From positions 1 through 9,629 of the forward strand of contig WJKY01000074.1 in the NCBI GenBank assembly GCA_014728835.1: 9,629 bases of DNA, read 5' to 3'. Shown in pieces: positions 7,007 to 9,629 of this stretch; the stretch's first letter is position 1, and each line of letters opens with the position of its first letter. Under the pieces are notes generated by a model that saw nothing but the letters and a program-made list of their open reading frames with translations, did no database searches and had not been told where the DNA came from. The position numbers and the translations under genes are program-made. Source of the DNA: Candidatus Woesearchaeota archaeon (GTDB lineage Archaea; Nanobdellota; Nanobdellia; UBA10117; WJKY01).

Positions 7007-7885
7007 ATGAACAATACATATGGTGTTTCAAACGTAATAGGTGCATTAATGCTTACTCTTGTAGTTGTCTCTGCGGCAACTGCATTTGCAGTATTTACTC
7101 AGCAAAAACAAGATGAAATCCAAAAATCAGAGTTTGCAAAACTAGAAAAAGAATTGGAAGAAATCACAGTTGTGTCAATGGAAAATCCTATATATAGCGG
7201 TTTACCATCGAAGTTAGATAACGTAACATTTGTAATAGCAAATATACATACAAAAGATACAAAAATAACAACTTTGAGAATTAACAACTTCTTAATTCTA
7301 GGATTCATGATCCAACGAATGGATCTTTCAAAAGAAAGATGGGATATAAACACAACAACAGGAGTATATAGTCTCACAGAAATATATGATGAGGCAATAC
7401 CAGGATGGATGCCGGCAACAGAAAATCCTGATTTAAAGATAAAGTCAAGGGAACAAATAACACTGACAATAGAAAATACTTCAACGGAAATTTTAAAACA
7501 AGTAACAGAGGAAATATACGAAAACGATGCAATAAACTTTGAAATAGTAACATCCCTAACAAACACTTTTCCAAAATCATTCATGCCCCCCACTTCGATT
7601 ATTCAAGTTACAACTGAGTCACAGTGGGATCCATCAATACCAGGATATGCTGACTTCTTAATATTTGATGGCTCACTATCAGATCATCCGGGAGATGGAT
7701 ATATTAAAACATGGACATGGCTTGTTACAGAACATCCCGGTGGTACAGGTGATGGACCAACTACTTTAACAGGTAGAAAAGTCAGAGCGCCTAACTACAT
7801 AACTGATGGGGATACATATGATATTGATCTAACAGTTGAAGACAACTATGGGATGAAAGGTAATAGCATACTGACATATCCATAA
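7007..7885 (+). CDS. Type IV pilin-like protein with C-terminal PKD domain
   Basis: This 292-residue protein opens with YGVSNVIGALMLTLVVVS (5-22), continuing hydrophobic to about residue 30. This is the archaeal pilin/archaellin-type N-terminus, with a likely prepilin peptidase site after Gly6. The basic residue usual at -2 is absent (Tyr5), and the common VSPVIG reads VSNVIG. A charged, probably coiled-coil helix follows (31-54), as in pilin spines. The middle (about 70-190) is beta-rich with NxT sites. The end (about 200-290) is a PKD-like beta domain: FDGSLSDHPGDG, a TWTW core, and YDIDLTVEDNYGMKG. PKD domains are Ig-fold modules common on archaeal surface proteins. It is the natural candidate substrate or surface tip of the machine encoded at 1-4976, but this is inferred from proximity. 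pstB follows after 21 bases. Confidence 0.85.
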   Translation: MNNTYGVSNVIGALMLTLVVVSAATAFAVFTQQKQDEIQKSEFAKLEKELEEITVVSMENPIYSGLPSKLDNVTFVIANIHTKDTKITTLRINNFLILGFMIQRMDLSKERWDINTTTGVYSLTEIYDEAIPGWMPATENPDLKIKSREQITLTIENTSTEILKQVTEEIYENDAINFEIVTSLTNTFPKSFMPPTSIIQVTTESQWDPSIPGYADFLIFDGSLSDHPGDGYIKTWTWLVTEHPGGTGDGPTTLTGRKVRAPNYITDGDTYDIDLTVEDNYGMKGNSILTYP

Positions 7886-7906
7886 AATTATTTATCAGGT
7901 TTTACC

Positions 7907-8662
7907 ATGAATGTTAAGATACAAATTAAAAATTTAAATCTCTGGTACGATAAGTCTCAATGTCTAAAAAATATTACAATGGACATACCTGAAAAAAAAG
8001 TAACAGCATTAATAGGTCCTTCCGGTTGTGGAAAATCGACACTTATTAGATGTTTAAACCGAATGAATGATATAATTGATGGATGCAATGTTGAAGGTCA
8101 AATTCTTTATGAAAAAGAAGATATAAATAAAAAAAATGCAAATGTAGTATCTTTAAGAAGAAAAATTGGTATGGTATTTCAAAAACCAAATCCTTTTCCA
8201 AAATCAATCTGGGAAAATATTGCATATGGACCAAAAATGCAAGGACTAAAAGATAAAAAGATACTTGATAAAATCGTTGAAAAAAGTCTAAAAGATTCTG
8301 CCCTGTGGGACGAAATGTATGATAGACTTCATCAATCTGCTATGGGTATATCAGGTGGTCAACAGCAAAGACTATGTATTGCAAGGGCTCTAGCTATAGA
8401 ACCAGAAGTAATACTAATGGATGAACCATGTAGTGCACTTGATCCAATAGCAACAAATAAAATAGAAGAATTAATAATTAATTTAAAAAAAAAGTACACT
8501 GTAGTAATTGTTACACATAATATGCAGCAAGCATCAAGAATATCAGATTATACCGCATTTTTATATCTAGGAAAATTAATAGAATATGGAAAAACAAAAG
8601 AAATTTTTGAAAAACCACAAATGGAAACCACTCAAAATTATATAACTGGAAGATTTGGATAA
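7907..8662 (+). CDS. pstB: Phosphate ABC transporter ATP-binding protein PstB
   Basis: The 251-residue protein is a full-length PstB, the cytoplasmic ATPase subunit of the high-affinity phosphate importer PstSCAB. Motifs are intact: Walker A GPSGCGKST (37-45), a LIRCLNRMND stretch typical of PstB, the Q-loop FQKPNPFPKS (91-100, Gln92), the signature ISGGQQQR (148-155), Walker B VILMDEPCSALDP (168-180) and the H-loop His204. The C-terminus ENYITGRFG-like (TTQNYITGRFG) is the standard PstB ending. No pstS, pstC, pstA or phoU lies beside it; upstream is the pilin-like gene and downstream a tiny ORF and broken arsenic genes. The other subunits must be encoded elsewhere if it is functional. The ribosome site is weak (a CAGG about six bases upstream of the ATG). 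All 16 Glu codons are GAA. Confidence 0.96.
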   Translation: MNVKIQIKNLNLWYDKSQCLKNITMDIPEKKVTALIGPSGCGKSTLIRCLNRMNDIIDGCNVEGQILYEKEDINKKNANVVSLRRKIGMVFQKPNPFPKSIWENIAYGPKMQGLKDKKILDKIVEKSLKDSALWDEMYDRLHQSAMGISGGQQQRLCIARALAIEPEVILMDEPCSALDPIATNKIEELIINLKKKYTVVIVTHNMQQASRISDYTAFLYLGKLIEYGKTKEIFEKPQMETTQNYITGRFG

Positions 8663-8676
8663 AAAGGTGAAAAATT

Positions 8677-8697
8677 ATGGTAGGAGGTTACCGGTAA
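8677..8697 (+). CDS. Six-codon ORF with good ribosome site, possible leader or gene remnant
   Basis: GGTGA (8666-8670), directly after the pstB stop, is followed at six bases by an ATG that opens MVGGYR and then a TAA. The stop lies inside the left arm of an inverted repeat. In many genomes phoU starts at this point after pstB, so this could be a truncated start of a lost gene. It could also be a leader peptide or chance. Only the site and spacing are seen. Confidence 0.25.
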   Translation: MVGGYR

Positions 8698-8714
8698 AGC
8701 CTGTTTTACCGGTA
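8689..8714. promoter_or_regulatory. Perfect 10-base inverted repeat before arsC, candidate operator
   Basis: TACCGGTAAA (8689-8698) and its exact complement TTTACCGGTA (8705-8714) flank six bases. Each arm also contains the self-complementary TACCGGTA. The right arm runs into a TATA-like sequence. The GC-bearing symmetry stands out in AT-rich DNA. A repressor site (for example ArsR-type) fits the position; a transcript hairpin is also possible, but no T-run follows on the plus strand. Confidence 0.5.
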
Positions 8715-8720
8715 TAAAAG
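8713..8720 (+). promoter_or_regulatory. TATA-like box for arsC
   Basis: TATAAAAG overlaps the right arm of the inverted repeat. It is too close to ATG 8725 to serve it, but lies about 30 bases before an in-frame GTG at 8746, which could be the true start of arsC on a nearly leaderless mRNA. Confidence 0.35.
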
Positions 8721-8724
8721 AACA

Positions 8725-9140
8725 ATGAATATAAACAAAAAAACTGTGCTTTTTCTCTGCACACATAACAGTTGCCGATCTCAGATGGCAGAGAGTTTAT
8801 TAAACACAATTTATATAGATAAATACAAAGCTTTTAGCGCAGGCATTGAAAGTTCAATTGTTAATCCTTACGCTGTTGAGATTATGAAAGAGATTGGTAT
8901 TGATATTTCTAATAACCGATCAAAACTTATTAAGGAGTTCCAGGGGAAAACTTTTGATGTTGTTGTTACGGTTTGTGATAATGTAAAAGAAGCTTGTCCT
9001 TTTTTTCTGGTAAAAAAGTGATTCATAAAAGTTTTGAAGACCCTGCAAGTTTTGAGGGCAGTATAGAAAATATTCTTACTAAGTTTCGAAAAACTCGCGA
9101 TGAAATTAAAAATTGGATACAAGAAGAATTTGGTGAGTGA
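8725..9140 (+). pseudogene. arsC: Arsenate reductase ArsC (thioredoxin type), frameshifted
   Basis: The family reduces arsenate to arsenite using a low-molecular-weight phosphatase fold and a thioredoxin-linked cysteine relay. The first part (8725-9021, 98 residues) has the active-site loop CTHNSCRS (Cys12, Cys17, Arg18) and the two relay cysteines Cys84 and Cys91 in VCDNVKEACPFF. It then runs into LVKK and a stop. The missing C-terminus lies in another frame from 9018 to 9140 (VIHKSFEDPASF through EIKNWIQEEFGE). One added base next to the T7 run (9000-9006) would restore CPFF-x-GKK-VIHKSFEDP and a normal protein of about 138 residues. So this is a one-base deletion, or a sequencing error in a homopolymer. 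The alternative start is GTG 8746. It is followed by an aquaporin remnant. Glu codon use differs from pstB. Confidence 0.88.
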
Positions 9141-9142
9141 TT

Positions 9143-9379
9143 ATGGTTAAAGAATGTGATGTTAAACCAAGAGTATTTAGCATCTGTGAATTCATTGGTT
9201 CGATGTTTCTTGTAATTGCTGCTGTTGCTCCAATTATTCTATTTACAAACATGGGTGCACCAATTTATATTGCAGTTGTTGCAGATGCTCTTGCTGTAGG
9301 TTTTGTTCTTTTTGCTCTTATTGAGATTTTTGGACCTATTTGTACTGCATATTTCATACTCCCGCATAATCCTAATTGA
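9143..9379 (+). pseudogene. Aquaporin (MIP family) remnant, ends at the first NPA motif
   Basis: The 78-residue product carries the first two membrane helices of an MIP channel. Helix 1 is CEFIGSMFLVIAAVAPIILF (15-34), with the family's Glu in the middle of an EFIG motif. Helix 2 is IYIAVVADALAVGFVLFALI (41-60). It continues as EIFGPICTAYF, which should lead into NPAVT, the first pore half-helix. Instead it reads ILPHNPN and stops; a shifted frame reads TPA and then a stop. The remaining four helices and the second NPA are absent. A full channel has about 230 residues. The ATG at 9143 has GGTGA (9132-9136) six bases upstream; a GTG at 9137 overlapping the arsC stop is the alternative. MIP channels next to arsC export arsenite in some bacteria (AqpS), so this was probably an arsenic-resistance pair. 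Confidence 0.8.
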
Positions 9380-9629
9380 AAAAAGTGTAATATTTAATAT
9401 TATTTGAAAATTATCATCTGCGATAACAGCACAAATGTTTTTTCAATTGTTTACTTAACAGTTATTTTGCATTTGTGGATACTGCGAAGATTATGGGTAA
9501 AAGTACTATGGGGAATTTACTTTTAATGTGTAATAACAGTTGAATAATAATCAGCTTAATTCCTTTTAATAAAAATATAATATTATTTAATTTAATACAA
9601 CAAATGTTGAATGTACATAAGCATGATAC
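9380..9629. other. AT-rich tail without a recognisable gene, with short repeats
   Basis: No coding sequence or continuation of the aquaporin could be recognised in any frame read. Short repeats are present: CACAAATG (9430-9437) faces CATTTGTG (9470-9477), and ACAAATGTT recurs at 9431-9439 and 9600-9608. A symmetric CAACA-AA-TGTTG lies at 9598-9609. Their function is unknown, and they may be chance in AT-rich DNA. Confidence 0.4.

Noticed and set aside
7099..7593. 164-codon minus-strand open frame inside the pilin-like gene
   Set aside because: It lies wholly opposite a gene with clear pilin and PKD features, and its product shows no recognisable domain.
9404..9526. 40-codon open frame from TTG, hydrophobic and Trp-rich, in the tail
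   Set aside because: It has no ATG or ribosome site and no recognisable similarity to the missing aquaporin half.
1..9629. CRISPR arrays, tRNA or rRNA genes, insertion sequences
   Set aside because: No regularly spaced repeats, cloverleaf-like or rRNA-like segments, transposase motifs or terminal repeats were seen.

Overview
The window looks like chromosomal DNA from an AT-rich archaeon, most likely an uncultivated member of the Thermoplasmatota. This rests on several observations. The type IV pilus ATPase and membrane platform genes are of the archaeal FlaI/FlaJ kind. A pilin-like protein carries a PKD domain. Zinc-ribbon proteins and RecA/KaiC-like proteins are present. GGTGA or GGAG ribosome sites mix with an apparently leaderless start, and TATA-type promoters are visible. 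No marker gene is present, so the lineage is an inference.

Region 1 (1-4976, plus strand) is a tight operon for a type IV pilus or secretion-type nanomachine. It encodes a FlaI/TadA-like hexameric ATPase cut by the left edge of the window, a FlaJ/TadC-like platform protein, and a second, larger FlaJ-like platform protein with a signal peptide and an extracytoplasmic Ig-like domain fused to its front. The last gene encodes a membrane protein with paired CxxC zinc-ribbon motifs inside and an Ig-like part outside. Gaps are 3, 3 and 24 bases.

Region 2 (4968-6836, minus strand) converges on this operon, with a 9-base overlap of stop regions. It holds a KaiC/FlaH-like protein with a damaged P-loop, followed by an AAA+ ATPase with a YGLxxNPF start like that of ExeA and a C-terminal zinc ribbon. 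These may be accessory or regulatory ATPases of the same machine. A 170-base divergent promoter region (6837-7006) separates them from region 3.

Region 3 (7007-8662, plus strand) has a pilin-like protein with a C-terminal PKD domain, probably translated from a leaderless mRNA. It is followed by an orphan phosphate-transporter ATPase gene, pstB, with no pstS, pstC, pstA or phoU beside it.

Region 4 (8663-9629) differs in character. After a six-codon ORF and a perfect inverted repeat overlapping a TATA-like box come two broken genes: a thioredoxin-type arsenate reductase (arsC) with a single-base frameshift, and an aquaporin (MIP family) that stops at its first NPA motif. The arsC-aquaporin pair is a known arsenic-resistance arrangement. 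Codon choice shifts here (pstB uses GAA for all 16 Glu, while the arsC first part uses GAG for 4 of 6), which suggests later acquisition followed by decay. The last 250 bases hold no recognisable gene.
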